Part shown: piece after piece, positions 8,848-17,835 of the stretch
How the letters are laid out: every line of letters begins with the position of its first letter
Numbering within the stretch: position 1 is the first letter of the stretch
The notes under the pieces: generated by a model
Database searches by the model: none
Seen by the model: only the letters and a program-made list of their open reading frames with translations
Told to the model about the DNA's origin: nothing
NCBI RefSeq assembly: GCF_003010965.1
Contig: NZ_PGGM01000019.1
Coordinates: 1 to 64,000, forward strand
DNA: 64,000 nucleotides
Reading direction: 5' to 3'
Source of the DNA: Phyllobacterium sophorae
Lineage (GTDB): Bacteria > Pseudomonadota > Alphaproteobacteria > Rhizobiales > Rhizobiaceae
Position numbers and translations under genes: made by a program

Positions 8848-9857
8848 GCCTCCAGCCGTTTGACCTGCGCCAGCCTGCTGGCGAGCTTGATCGCGTTCTC
8901 CAAAGCCCCCGTGTCCGCGATACCCTTCCCAGCGATGTCGAAGGCTGTGCCGTGGGCAGGCGTGGTGAAAACCGTATCAAGACCTGCAGTGACAGTCACG
9001 CCGCGGTTAAAGCCGCGCATTTTCGTCGCGATCTGGCCCTGGTCGTGATACATGGCGAGCACTCCGTCGAAGTCTCCGGCAAAGGCTTTCAGATAGACCG
9101 TGTCGGAGGGAAAAGGGCCCTTGCAGTCGACCCCCTTCGCTGCCATGGCTTCGACGGCAGGGCGGATGATATCGATCTCTTCGGTGCCAAAGAGACCGCC
9201 TTCGCCTCCATGCGGGTTGAGAGCCGCGACGGCAAGGCGAGGCGCCGGGATGCCAGCTTTTCGCATCATCGTCGTTGCAAGGATGATGGCATCTTCAATC
9301 GCTTGACGCGTGATCTGCTCGACGGCCTGGCGGAGCGAGACATGTGACGTCACCCTCGACATCCATTGATTGTCGAGCACGTTCATCTCGCTGAAATAGC
9401 TTTGGTGGCCAAGAAGGTGGGCAAACATCTTGTGTTCGTCGGGGAATTTCCAGCCACCGTCATACATCGCCCGTTTGTTCAGGGGTGCAAACGAGACCGC
9501 GTCGACTTCTCCAGCCTTGGCAAATTCGATGGCGCGCGCCAAAGTTTCGCCGGTCACCCGGCCGGATGCAGCGCTACCCGCACCTGGTGTATGGAGGGCG
9601 ACGTCGGTGTTGAAAAGGTCGATGAGCGCAATTGCACTGTCCGTCCAATCGACGCTGGCCGGGGCCGGGTAGCGCCGGTACTGGAACGAAACGCCCGCTT
9701 GGCGCATACCCATGTCGAGGACGCGGGCATCGCCGATCACGACAATGCGCGCGACGTCGCTCATGCGCCGGTCATGGAGAATGCGGGCCGTCTGTTCAGG
9801 ACCGATCCCGGTGCAATCGCCAGGCGTAAGGGCGATGATGGGCAGCTCAAACGTCAT
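8844..9857 (-). CDS. PdxA family dehydrogenase
   Basis: This 337-residue enzyme belongs to the 4-hydroxythreonine-4-phosphate dehydrogenase (PdxA) family, NAD- and metal-dependent oxidative decarboxylases. Visible motifs are GDCTGIGPE at the N-terminus, LNPHGGEGGLFG, AMYHDQGQ and HGTAFDIAGKG, holding the metal-binding histidines. Its company, two tartrate-dehydrogenase-type genes directly upstream, argues for a catabolic PdxA2-like role rather than vitamin B6 synthesis. The DUF1537 kinase that usually accompanies PdxA2 in threonate or erythronate pathways is absent. Its start ATG overlaps the stop of the upstream gene by four bases. Confidence 0.85.
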   Translation of the reverse strand: MTFELPIIALTPGDCTGIGPEQTARILHDRRMSDVARIVVIGDARVLDMGMRQAGVSFQYRRYPAPASVDWTDSAIALIDLFNTDVALHTPGAGSAASGRVTGETLARAIEFAKAGEVDAVSFAPLNKRAMYDGGWKFPDEHKMFAHLLGHQSYFSEMNVLDNQWMSRVTSHVSLRQAVEQITRQAIEDAIILATTMMRKAGIPAPRLAVAALNPHGGEGGLFGTEEIDIIRPAVEAMAAKGVDCKGPFPSDTVYLKAFAGDFDGVLAMYHDQGQIATKMRGFNRGVTVTAGLDTVFTTPAHGTAFDIAGKGIADTGALENAIKLASRLAQVKRLEA

Positions 9858-10957
9858 GACTTCCTCGCAATATCCGATGCAGACGACTTGATTGCTTCGG
9901 CGACCGCCTTGCCGGAGGTGATGGTGTCTGCCGATCCGCCAAGGTCGCCGGTGCGCAGCGCAGGCTCTGCGAGAGTGGTTTCGATTGCCGATACAATCGA
10001 TGCTGCCGCATGCGGATGGCCGAGATGGTCGAGCATCATTGCACCAGCCCAGATCTGGCCGATGGGATTGGCGATACCCTTGCCTGCGATATCGGGCGCG
10101 GAGCCGTGAACAGGTTCGAACAGGGAAGGAAAGCGGCGCTCGGGATTGATATTGCCGGACGGCGCTATACCGATGGTCCCTGTGCAGGCCGGACCGAGGT
10201 CGGAGAGAATGTCACCGAAAAGATTGGAGGCAACAACCACATCGAAGCGATCGGGATTGAGCACGAAATGGGCGCAGAGGATATCGATGTGATACTTGTC
10301 CCAGCGCACTTGCCCATAGGATTTCGCCATTTCCTCAACGCGCTCATCCCAATAGGGCATGGTGATCGAAATGCCGTTCGATTTGGTCGCCGAGGTCAGA
10401 TGCTTCTTGGCGCGGCTTTGCGCCAGATCGAACGCGAAGCGAAGAATGCGGTCGATGCCGACCCGGCTCATTACCGTTTCCTGCACCACGATCTCGCGTT
10501 CGGTGCCCGGATACATCTTGCCGCCGATGGAAGAATATTCGCCTTCCGTGTTTTCGCGGACAACGAAAAAATCGATGTCGCCCGGTTTGCGTCCGCTCAG
10601 CGGTGACGGAACGCCTGGCATGAGGCGGACAGGCCGCAGATTGACATATTGATCGAACTCGCGGCGGAACTGCAAAAGCGAGCCCCACAAGGAGATGTGA
10701 TCGGGAACCGTCGCCGGCCAGCCCACCGCACCGAAATAAATCGCGTCATGTCCGCCGATCAGTTCTTTCCAGTTTTCAGGCATCATGCGGCCGTGTTCGG
10801 CATAGTAATCGCACGAGGCAAACGCGAACGTGTCGAACTGGAGATCGAGATCGAAGCGCTCGGCTGCGGCCTCGAGTGCGCGCAAGCCCTCCGGCATCAC
10901 TTCCTTGCCGATCCCGTCTCCGGTGATCACTGCAATCCTACGACGATTGGCTGGCAT
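9854..10957 (-). CDS. Tartrate dehydrogenase-like enzyme (copy 1)
   Basis: The product is a 367-residue isocitrate/isopropylmalate-dehydrogenase superfamily enzyme of the tartrate dehydrogenase/D-malate dehydrogenase type. ATG at 10,957 is preceded by AAAGGA, and an upstream in-frame start would overlap the neighbour. The substrate loop RENTEGEYSSIGG and the segment TKSNGISITMPYWDE mark the tartrate/D-malate subfamily; HGSAPDIAGKGIANPIG is the cofactor end. Such enzymes are Mn- and NAD-dependent and oxidise, often decarboxylate, 2-hydroxy acids. It sits between a second copy and the PdxA-like gene in one minus-strand operon. Confidence 0.87.
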   Translation of the reverse strand: MPANRRRIAVITGDGIGKEVMPEGLRALEAAAERFDLDLQFDTFAFASCDYYAEHGRMMPENWKELIGGHDAIYFGAVGWPATVPDHISLWGSLLQFRREFDQYVNLRPVRLMPGVPSPLSGRKPGDIDFFVVRENTEGEYSSIGGKMYPGTEREIVVQETVMSRVGIDRILRFAFDLAQSRAKKHLTSATKSNGISITMPYWDERVEEMAKSYGQVRWDKYHIDILCAHFVLNPDRFDVVVASNLFGDILSDLGPACTGTIGIAPSGNINPERRFPSLFEPVHGSAPDIAGKGIANPIGQIWAGAMMLDHLGHPHAAASIVSAIETTLAEPALRTGDLGGSADTITSGKAVAEAIKSSASDIARKS

Positions 10958-10967
10958 GGGGTGTCCT

Positions 10968-12044
10968 TTACTCGTTGTCGCCAAGGACAGCGGCGCAGAC
11001 CGCCTCGGTGACGTCCTGCGTCGTTGCAGTGCCGCGCAGGTCCGGCGTGTGCAGTGACGGATTAGCGGTCACCCGCTCGATTGCCCGCATGAGGCGGGCT
11101 GCTGCGGCCGCTTCGCCAAGATGTGCAAGCATCATGACCGCCGACCAGAAAGTCCCGATCGGATTGGCGATGCCCTTGCCGGTGATGTCGAATGCCGAAC
11201 CATGTATGGGTTCGAACATTGAGGGAAATCGCCCCTCCGGATTGAGGTTTGCCGTCGGTGCGATGCCGATTGAACCTGCGAGAGCGGCGGCAAGGTCGGA
11301 AAGGATGTCGGCATGAAGGTTCGTGGCAACGATTGTGTCGATCGATCCTGGGTTGAGCGTCATGCGCACCGTCATGGCGTCGACAAGCATTTTGTCCCAG
11401 GTCACGTCGGGAAATTCCGCAGCGATTTCCTTCGCGATTTCGTCCCATAGCACCATGCCATGGCGCTGCGCATTCGATTTGGTGACAACTGTAAGCAGCT
11501 TGCGCGGGCGCGACTGCGCCAGTTTGAACGCAAAGCGCATGATACAGGTTACGCCAGCACGGGTGAAAATTGAGACTTCCGTCGCCACTTCTTCTGCAAG
11601 ACCGCGGTGCGAGCGTCCACCCTGGCCGGCATATTCCCCTTCGGAGTTTTCACGAACGATCACCCAGTCAAGGTCCTTGGCTGTGACGCCGCGCAGCGGA
11701 CTTTCAATTCCAGGCAGGATTCTGGTGGGTCGGACATTCGCATACTGATCCAGGGGTTGGCAGATGGCAAGGCGCAGGCCCCAGAGCGTCAGATGATCAG
11801 GCACGTCCGGCGCGCCGACGGCGCCGAAGTAGATGGCGTCGAAATTCTTCAGTTGATCCACGCCATCTTCAGGCATGAGATGTCCGTGCTGCTTGTAGAA
11901 GTCAGACCCCCACGGAAATTCCTCGATGCTGAGTTGGAAATTGGCGTCGCGGCTGGCGCAGGCCCCAAGAACCCGCAGGCCCGCGGCCACGACTTCCTTG
12001 CCAATGCCGTCCCCTGGGATGGCGGCGATGCTATATGTTTTCAT
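10968..12044 (-). CDS. Tartrate dehydrogenase-like enzyme (copy 2)
   Basis: This is a 358-residue member of the same superfamily as the next gene. Start ATG at 12,044 is chosen because MKTYSIAAIPGDGIG is the normal family N-terminus and GGGAG lies upstream. The substrate loop is RENSEGEYAGQGG, and the region TKSNAQRHGMVLWDE replaces the ISMPYWDE of copy 1, so the substrate or stereoisomer may differ. HGSAFDITGKGIANPIG closes the cofactor site. It leads a three-gene minus-strand operon and its promoter carries one of the shared operator elements at 12,114-12,125, in a region divergent from the dehalogenase-like gene. Confidence 0.87.
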   Translation of the reverse strand: MKTYSIAAIPGDGIGKEVVAAGLRVLGACASRDANFQLSIEEFPWGSDFYKQHGHLMPEDGVDQLKNFDAIYFGAVGAPDVPDHLTLWGLRLAICQPLDQYANVRPTRILPGIESPLRGVTAKDLDWVIVRENSEGEYAGQGGRSHRGLAEEVATEVSIFTRAGVTCIMRFAFKLAQSRPRKLLTVVTKSNAQRHGMVLWDEIAKEIAAEFPDVTWDKMLVDAMTVRMTLNPGSIDTIVATNLHADILSDLAAALAGSIGIAPTANLNPEGRFPSMFEPIHGSAFDITGKGIANPIGTFWSAVMMLAHLGEAAAAARLMRAIERVTANPSLHTPDLRGTATTQDVTEAVCAAVLGDNE

Positions 12045-12113
12045 TAAACGGCTCCCGTTGCTGCAGCAACACACTATCGAGATGCCGAACTTTCTCCTAA
12101 TTGTCAATTACAA

Positions 12114-12125
12114 ACTGTTGACAAT
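12114..12125. promoter_or_regulatory. GntR/FCD-type operator, ACTGTTGACAAT
   Basis: The element is one base different from the copy at 300-311 and identical, read on the other strand, to the copy at 16,874-16,885. It lies in the 142-base divergent interval between the tartrate-dehydrogenase-like operon and the dehalogenase-like gene, so it could control both. A looser TTGT-N5-ACAA arrangement lies just beside it at 12,101-12,113. Confidence 0.6.
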
Positions 12126-12186
12126 TTACTAAAAAGGGCATGAAGTTTCGTTCTGCTCGATTTGGAAAGTTTGAAGGAGATAGATC

Positions 12187-13137
12187 ATGTCGCCAACAGA
12201 GCCGCCATCTAAAGTGCCACCGCTCGTTGACACCGAAGGGCAGTTGATGCCTGGATTTCGCTATCATCGGGTCAAAACGAGCGGCGCCGAGATCAATGTG
12301 GCGATCGCTGGCGAGGGACCTCCACTGCTTCTGCTGCATGGCAATCCTTTGACCCATGTCAGCTGGCACCAGATTGCGCCGACCCTCGCAAGGAGTTTCA
12401 CCGTGGTCACCCCCGATCTTCGAGGGTATGGGGACAGTTCCAAACCCGACGGAGGCGAGGACCATTGCGGCTATTCGTTCAGGGCAATGGGCAACGACAA
12501 TGCCGAGCTCATGTCGACGTTCGGTTTCGATCGTTTTCAGGTGGCCGGGCATGATCGGGGAGCGCGCGTCGCATTCCGCATGGCGCTCGACTATCCTGAT
12601 CGCATCGAGCGCGTAGCGGCATTGGATATCGTCCCAACATATCACGCGCTAACCAATGTAACACTGGGTTGGGGGCTTGAGGCGTATCACTGGTTCTTCA
12701 TGGCTCAAAAGGCGCCATTTCCCGAGAAGCTTCTGACAGCGGACCTTGATTATTACATCAACTACAAGCTCAACAAGAAAGGGGTCGGTCTGAAGATATT
12801 TAGCCCGCAGGCCATGGCCGAATACAAGCGCTGCACGACGGCTGAACAGATCCATGCCGTGTGTGAAGACTATCGCGCCACCGTCAGCGTTGATCTTGCC
12901 ATGGATACTGCCGACTTCGGCAAGAAGACGATCGACTGCCCTGTGCTGGCTTTGTGGGGTTCAAACAGTCATTGTGGCCGTCATTTCAAACCGCTCGAGG
13001 CATGGAAACCTTGGGCGAAGGATTTGCGCGGCTGGGCAATCCCCACGGGACATTACCCCGCTGAGGAACGGCCGGATATCGTCTATGATGCGTTTTGGAC
13101 GTTTTTTAGCGGCCATGGAGCGGTGCCGCCGGTCTGA
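12187..13137 (+). CDS. Alpha/beta hydrolase, haloacetate (fluoroacetate) dehalogenase type
   Basis: This 316-residue protein closely follows the fluoroacetate dehalogenase family. The nucleophile elbow is GHDRGAR with D123, followed by R124 and R127, which in that family bind the substrate carboxylate. H168-W169 (AYHWFF) and Y229 (CEDYR) match the halide-binding His, Trp and Tyr, D147 (LDIVPT) matches the acid, and H289 is the catalytic base. HGNP at 51-54 forms the oxyanion region. AAGGAG lies nine bases before the ATG. It would displace a halide from a 2-haloacid; opening a carboxy-epoxide is an alternative. It stands alone, divergent from the dehydrogenase operon. Confidence 0.85.
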   Translation: MSPTEPPSKVPPLVDTEGQLMPGFRYHRVKTSGAEINVAIAGEGPPLLLLHGNPLTHVSWHQIAPTLARSFTVVTPDLRGYGDSSKPDGGEDHCGYSFRAMGNDNAELMSTFGFDRFQVAGHDRGARVAFRMALDYPDRIERVAALDIVPTYHALTNVTLGWGLEAYHWFFMAQKAPFPEKLLTADLDYYINYKLNKKGVGLKIFSPQAMAEYKRCTTAEQIHAVCEDYRATVSVDLAMDTADFGKKTIDCPVLALWGSNSHCGRHFKPLEAWKPWAKDLRGWAIPTGHYPAEERPDIVYDAFWTFFSGHGAVPPV

Positions 13138-13146
13138 GCAATTATC

Positions 13147-13174
13147 TCCGCCGGTCACGTTCATGATCGGCGGA
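13147..13174. terminator. hairpin between convergent genes
   Basis: Arms TCCGCCGGTCA and TGATCGGCGGA pair over 11 bases, with one G-U, around a CGTTCA loop. It lies in the 54-base gap between the dehalogenase-like gene and the convergent dehydrogenase gene, and may end transcription from either side. No clear T-run follows. Confidence 0.5.
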
Positions 13175-13191
13175 CATCAAAAGGAATGACG

Positions 13192-14262
13192 TCAACCGAT
13201 TGCTGCCAAAATGCCTCGTGTCATCCCTGCGGTATCGGCGGTTCCCCTGATATCGCGGGTGCGGGTCGCGGGATTGCCGAGCGCAACGGCAATCGCACGC
13301 TCCATGATCGAAGCTGCTTCGACAGCTTGCGGAATCTTGCGGTTGTGCCCGAGCCATTCGATCATCATGCGCGCGGATTCAATCATCGCGAAGGGATTGG
13401 CGATACCCTTGCCGGCGATATCGGGTGCTGAGCCGTGGGTCGCCTGCGCCATTGCCAGATTGCCTTCGCCGATGCACAGGCCTGGCGCCATGCCCAGACC
13501 ACCGACCAGCCCGGCAGCTTCATCCGTCAATATGTCGCCGAACATGTTCGTGGTAACGATCACATCAAAACTCTGCGGATCGCGAATGAGGCGCATGGCC
13601 ATCGTGTCGACGATCACTTCATCGACCGTGACGTCCGGAAACTCCTTGGCCACGCGGTGGCATTCTTCGACAAACATGCCGCAACCAAGCTTGAACACGG
13701 TGTTCTTGTGGACAAGGGTAAGGCGCTTCCTTCGTTGCTGCGCAATTTCGAGGGCAGCCCGGGCGACGCGCGCGGAACCCAGGCGGGTGATTACCCGCAC
13801 AGAAATGGTTACGTCTTCGGTTGGCCTGAATTCTCCCGATCCGGCAACGACATTGCGATCCGGCTGGAAACCTTCGTTGTTTTCGCGCACGATGACGAGA
13901 TCGATGCCTTCGTGGATGGCACCCAATCCGGGGAACGACTTGGTCGGACGGACATTGGCAAAAAGATTGAAGCCTTTGCGCATGATTGGATGTGGATTGA
14001 TTGCTCCTGGGACCTTTGGATACGCCTGATGTCCGATGGGTCCAAGGATGAAGCCATCCATCTTGGCGAGTGTTTCCATCGTGTGTTCCGGAAATGTCGA
14101 ACCATGGGTTTCAAGCGCGGCGCGCCCAATGGGCATGGCCCGCCAGTCGATTTCAAGACCTGTCTTGAGGGCAGCGGCGCGCGTTACTTCAACGGCCGCG
14201 GGCACGATCTCAAGTCCTATATCGTCGCCGTTGAGGATTCCGATTACGAGGTGGGCAGTCAT
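13192..14262 (-). CDS. Isocitrate/isopropylmalate dehydrogenase family protein
   Basis: This 356-residue enzyme belongs to the NAD-dependent 2-hydroxyacid oxidative decarboxylase superfamily. The substrate loop reads RENNEGFQPDRNVV, unlike the EGEYS form of the two tartrate-type copies nearby, so the 3-position substituent recognised differs. LVHKNTVFKLGCGMF contains the catalytic Lys, TTNMFGDILTDEAAGL the metal-binding Asp cluster and HGSAPDIAGKGIANPFA the cofactor end. AAAGGA precedes the ATG. It is the last gene of the minus-strand block after the AbrB-type protein. The specific hydroxy acid is unknown. Confidence 0.85.
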   Translation of the reverse strand: MTAHLVIGILNGDDIGLEIVPAAVEVTRAAALKTGLEIDWRAMPIGRAALETHGSTFPEHTMETLAKMDGFILGPIGHQAYPKVPGAINPHPIMRKGFNLFANVRPTKSFPGLGAIHEGIDLVIVRENNEGFQPDRNVVAGSGEFRPTEDVTISVRVITRLGSARVARAALEIAQQRRKRLTLVHKNTVFKLGCGMFVEECHRVAKEFPDVTVDEVIVDTMAMRLIRDPQSFDVIVTTNMFGDILTDEAAGLVGGLGMAPGLCIGEGNLAMAQATHGSAPDIAGKGIANPFAMIESARMMIEWLGHNRKIPQAVEAASIMERAIAVALGNPATRTRDIRGTADTAGMTRGILAAIG

Positions 14263-14274
14263 AGGGCAGTCCTT

Positions 14275-15375
14275 TCATCCGGGTGCAGCGCCGCGCCGGC
14301 GCGCAATTCTTTCAAATATCTTCAGCGTCAACAGGATCGTCGTCATGACCACGGCGATACGGGTGATCTGGAACGCGGTCACGGTTGTGGCGTCGAGATG
14401 CATTGCTGTCGCCGTCAGCACCATTTCGGTGACGCCCGCCGGTGCGACGGCGAGCAGGCTTGTGACAAAGGACAAACCAGTCGTTGCCGATAGAACCCAC
14501 GCTGTCGCCATGGCCATGGCGAGCAGGAATGTCGTCGTCACAAGCGCTGAGAAGGTCACGCGTGAAAGCCGGCCCAGCAAAGATCGGCGGAAACGGCAGC
14601 CAAGCCAAACGCCGATGACGATCTGCGCCCCCACCAGAGCCGCAGATGGGACGGCGAAGGGGCCAAGGCCGAAACCCGCCACAAGACTGCCGATCAGGGC
14701 GGGGACAAGCAGCCATGAGTTCGGTATTTTCAGCCGCCGCACGAGATAGCTGGCAAGGACCGCCACAATGAACAGCGCGATAATCGGCATCAACTCGGCT
14801 CTGAAGGCAACCGGCACCGGATCGATGCCGCCATTTTCGCCGAAAAACGCAACAAGGAATGGCACTGTCGTCACGATCGAGGCGACGCGGATAAGGTGAA
14901 CAAGCGCGACCGTATCGCTATCGGCGCCCTTTTGATGGGCGAGGATGGCCATCTCTGCAACCCCTGCAGCAGCCGTGGCAAAGAAAGCGGTTCTAAGGTC
15001 AAGCGCGGCGAGCTTCCTGATGATCAAGGCGGCGGCCATGGTTGTCGCGATCATCAAGGCTGTCGCACCCAGCATGAACGGCAGCATTGCAATTGTTGCG
15101 AAGACCACCGCGGGAACAAATCGCAAGCCTATGGCAAGCCCGACGACGACCTGACCCAATTCACGTCCATAGGGGAGCGCCAGAATCGGCGCACCGAGGA
15201 TCGATGCTGCGGCACAGGTAAGCAACGGACCCAGCAGGAAGGGAAGGGGCATCGCAAACAATCTGGCAGCCAGGGCCCCCAGGACGCCGAGCAGAAATGC
15301 CAGAGCAATTTTGGCAGGTTCACGATCAAACAAACGCTGACCGTGCCCATCATGCATTGTCCCGGAATCCGGCAT
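14275..15375 (-). CDS. AbrB family membrane protein
   Basis: The protein has 366 residues and about ten hydrophobic segments, with the duplicated AbrB membrane domain (PF05145). Diagnostic stretches are PLPFLLGPLL near residue 43 and IPNSWLLVPALIG in the second half, plus two copies of an APAGVTEM/AAGVAEMA helix. AbrB proteins have been reported as regulators of ammonia monooxygenase but many sit in carboxylate-use operons, as here, between a MmgE/PrpD gene and a dehydrogenase. Transport of the pathway substrate is plausible. The exact start is uncertain: a second ATG lies six codons downstream. Confidence 0.8.
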   Translation of the reverse strand: MPDSGTMHDGHGQRLFDREPAKIALAFLLGVLGALAARLFAMPLPFLLGPLLTCAAASILGAPILALPYGRELGQVVVGLAIGLRFVPAVVFATIAMLPFMLGATALMIATTMAAALIIRKLAALDLRTAFFATAAAGVAEMAILAHQKGADSDTVALVHLIRVASIVTTVPFLVAFFGENGGIDPVPVAFRAELMPIIALFIVAVLASYLVRRLKIPNSWLLVPALIGSLVAGFGLGPFAVPSAALVGAQIVIGVWLGCRFRRSLLGRLSRVTFSALVTTTFLLAMAMATAWVLSATTGLSFVTSLLAVAPAGVTEMVLTATAMHLDATTVTAFQITRIAVVMTTILLTLKIFERIARRRGAAPG

Positions 15376-15390
15376 CGCAAGCTTATACTG

Positions 15391-16806
15391 TCAGTCGACG
15401 GAGATCAGCAGCGATGTCAGATCGCTCAGCGACGTAACGTTCTCCAACCCCCGCACGAGTTCGACGATCGCGTTTGCCCTCGCCTGCGTCATCCCGGCGA
15501 AGTCGGCATTCTCGCGAAATTTGCCGGCGACGTCGTCATAGCTCATGGGAAAGGCAGGACTTCCCTTGCCGAAATCAGCGCGTCCCGAGATTTTGCGACC
15601 GTCTTTGAGGTGGATGTCGAGGAGGGTCGTCATCAGGTGGTAACCGGCGGCTTCAGCTTCGTCATCGATGACGAAATCAATCCGTTCGATCATGGCCTTG
15701 ACGTCGTCGCGTTCGACTGCGGCATCGGTGAATTCATTGAGACCGGCGCGGCGATCGAGCAATAGAATTGCCATGCAAAATTCCATCGAGAACTTTGCCT
15801 GTAATTCGTCCTTGGGACGGTGATGGATGAGTGCGTTCGGCATGTTGGAGTTGGTGCCGACGCGCACGCGCTCGACATCCTCGGCGCGGATATTGTTGTC
15901 CGTAATCAGCCGCAGCATCTCCGTCATTCCGGGATGCGTGAGCGAGCCCGATGGATGCGGCTTTATGGATATGCCGGGGTCGGCAAAAGTCCAGGGCGCA
16001 CCGAGTTTGTTGAAGATCGCATTCTCGTCATAACCGCCGCCGGCCGCAGAGAAGAAGCCGCGCGGCGCTTCCAGGATACGCGCCGCGGCCGTCCAGCCAT
16101 AGGATGCAAATTGGGCGGCGGCGACACCGCTTTCAGACGAGCGGCCGGCATGGAAAGGCTTTGTCATCGTGCCGAAGTTCTCGCGCAGGCCGGCAGACTG
16201 GCTGCCAGCGATCGAAAGCGCGCGCTGGGTAGTCGGAACATCGAACTTCATCAACTTGGAACTGGCTGCGGCAGCAGCGAATGTTCCGCATGTCGCCGTT
16301 GCATGAAAACCGGTCTGATAGTGGCGCGGGGCAATCGCTTCGGCAATCTTGCACTCGACTTCGACGCCGAGGTGATAGGCCAGCATGAGGTCTTTGCCGG
16401 AACCATTCACGAGTTCGGCGACAGCAAGTGCTGCGGGAAGTGCAGGCGCTGTCGGATGGGTCAACAGACCATAGACGCGGTCCTTGGCGACGGCGAGCTG
16501 CGTATCGTCATAGTCGTCGGCGTGAATGCCAACCCCGTTGGCAAAGGCTGCAAAGCGTGGGGCCACTTTGCGTCCACCACCGATGACCGTTGCGGCGCCC
16601 TCGGCAAGGCCCAAATTGTCAAGGTGCTGACGCACGAGCTCGCCGCTCTTGGCAACAGAACCAGAAAGGGCCAAGCCCAAGCCGTCGAGTATGGATTTCT
16701 TGCCAAGGTCAATAACGTTTGACGAGAGTTCATCAAAGTCCGTTTCAACAATGAAACTGGCAACGTATTTCGTCAGCTCGACATTTTCCTGGTGTTTCTG
16801 GTCCAT
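15391..16806 (-). CDS. MmgE/PrpD family protein (copy 3)
   Basis: The 471-residue product is a MmgE/PrpD member closely related to copy 1. ATG at 16,806 is chosen because AGAGGA lies seven bases upstream; the frame stays open to 16,881 but crosses the candidate operator. Motifs are IHADDYDDTQ, TMTKPFHAGR and SIKPHPSG. It shares VYGLLTHP, GVEVECKIAE and NFGTMTKP with copy 1. Two such paralogues plus the divergent copy 2 in one island suggest sequential dehydration/rehydration or epimerisation of related polycarboxylates. A likely promoter and operator lie just upstream, after the regulator gene. Confidence 0.85.
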   Translation of the reverse strand: MDQKHQENVELTKYVASFIVETDFDELSSNVIDLGKKSILDGLGLALSGSVAKSGELVRQHLDNLGLAEGAATVIGGGRKVAPRFAAFANGVGIHADDYDDTQLAVAKDRVYGLLTHPTAPALPAALAVAELVNGSGKDLMLAYHLGVEVECKIAEAIAPRHYQTGFHATATCGTFAAAAASSKLMKFDVPTTQRALSIAGSQSAGLRENFGTMTKPFHAGRSSESGVAAAQFASYGWTAAARILEAPRGFFSAAGGGYDENAIFNKLGAPWTFADPGISIKPHPSGSLTHPGMTEMLRLITDNNIRAEDVERVRVGTNSNMPNALIHHRPKDELQAKFSMEFCMAILLLDRRAGLNEFTDAAVERDDVKAMIERIDFVIDDEAEAAGYHLMTTLLDIHLKDGRKISGRADFGKGSPAFPMSYDDVAGKFRENADFAGMTQARANAIVELVRGLENVTSLSDLTSLLISVD

Positions 16807-16873
16807 CCCTGATCCTCTGTTTGTCGCAGTCCCAAAACGTATTTCCGTTTTGACCATGCTCGGAGGATTGTTA

Positions 16874-16885
16874 ATTGTCAACAGT
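16874..16885. promoter_or_regulatory. GntR/FCD-type operator, ATTGTCAACAGT
   Basis: This is the reverse complement of the element at 12,114-12,125. It lies 68 bases upstream of the copy-3 MmgE/PrpD start and just after the stop of the regulator gene on the same strand, so the MmgE/PrpD-AbrB-dehydrogenase genes probably have their own regulated promoter. Confidence 0.6.
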
Positions 16886-16926
16886 TTTGTGTTTGCAAAA
16901 TTACTGCAGCAACGGATGGCATTTTT

Positions 16927-17697
16927 TTAAATGTTTTCGCCGGATGCCGTGTCGGACGCAGTTTTGCGCCCGGGCTTTTGCGGCGCGACCTGGTCGCCAA
17001 AGCCGGGTTGCCCGGCCTGGCGGGTGCGGACAATCCCATTGAGAATATGGGTACGGGCCGCAATCAAGCTGCGTACGGGGTCGCGTGCCTCAAGGGCATC
17101 GACAATGGCGCGGTGCTCCTGATTGGAGATATGCAGCACGTCCCTGCTCGAGAGAGCCCGATAGCGCTGGATGTGCAGTTCACGTACGAAGCTCTGGTAG
17201 ATGAGTTCCAGCCGGTTGTTTCCGGCCATGTGCGTAAGCTGCTTGTGGAATTCCAGATTAACCGGGTAGTAAATATGAACGTCGCCAAGTTTGACGATTT
17301 CGTCCATGCGCGCCAAGAGCGCTCTCAAGATGGCAATCTGGGCATCGGTGATACGCTCTGCCAGCATCATCGCCATGCAGCCAAACACACCGGCACGTGC
17401 CTCGGAAAGATCCTGCGCCTCATCATTGGTGAGGGCGCGGATGAAAAAACCACGATTGGGGATAATTTCAATCAGGCCCATCGCTGCCAATGCACTGCAA
17501 GCCTCGCGGATTGGGCCGCGGCTTACGCCAAGGCGCTGCGACAGACCATTCTCGTTGACCCGTTCATTCGGCTTAAGCTCGCCATCGATGATCATGCGCT
17601 CGATCTCCGCTTGCACCACATTTGCAAGCGAACGGGTGCGAAGAAAATCGATCGCGGACAAATTGTGCGGGGCGTTGGTAGTGTCTGTCATGAGCAA
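16927..17697 (-). CDS. GntR family regulator, FCD subfamily (paralogue)
   Basis: The 256-residue protein has an N-terminal winged helix-turn-helix (about residues 25-90, recognition segment SRGPIREAC) and an FCD effector domain with likely ligands N147, H151, H195 and H217. The Asn variant matches the regulator at 354-1025, and the two share long stretches including NRGFF and MLAERIT/LLAERIT. They therefore probably recognise similar DNA, fitting the repeated ATTGTTGACAAT element. A Lys/Arg-rich tail of about 30 residues follows the FCD domain. It is flanked by the ABC importer upstream and the MmgE/PrpD operon downstream. Confidence 0.9.
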   Translation of the reverse strand: MLMTDTTNAPHNLSAIDFLRTRSLANVVQAEIERMIIDGELKPNERVNENGLSQRLGVSRGPIREACSALAAMGLIEIIPNRGFFIRALTNDEAQDLSEARAGVFGCMAMMLAERITDAQIAILRALLARMDEIVKLGDVHIYYPVNLEFHKQLTHMAGNNRLELIYQSFVRELHIQRYRALSSRDVLHISNQEHRAIVDALEARDPVRSLIAARTHILNGIVRTRQAGQPGFGDQVAPQKPGRKTASDTASGENI

Positions 17698-17835
17698 GCC
17701 ATTGTGACGGGTCCATAAAAGGGATCGAATCTCACCATTAGGGTTTCGCTCCCAAGCTTTCGTTTATCAGCAAATACATGCGTTGGCGACCCTGCTGAAA
17801 CCACAGTATCATGGGTTTCCAACGCTCCAAACACC

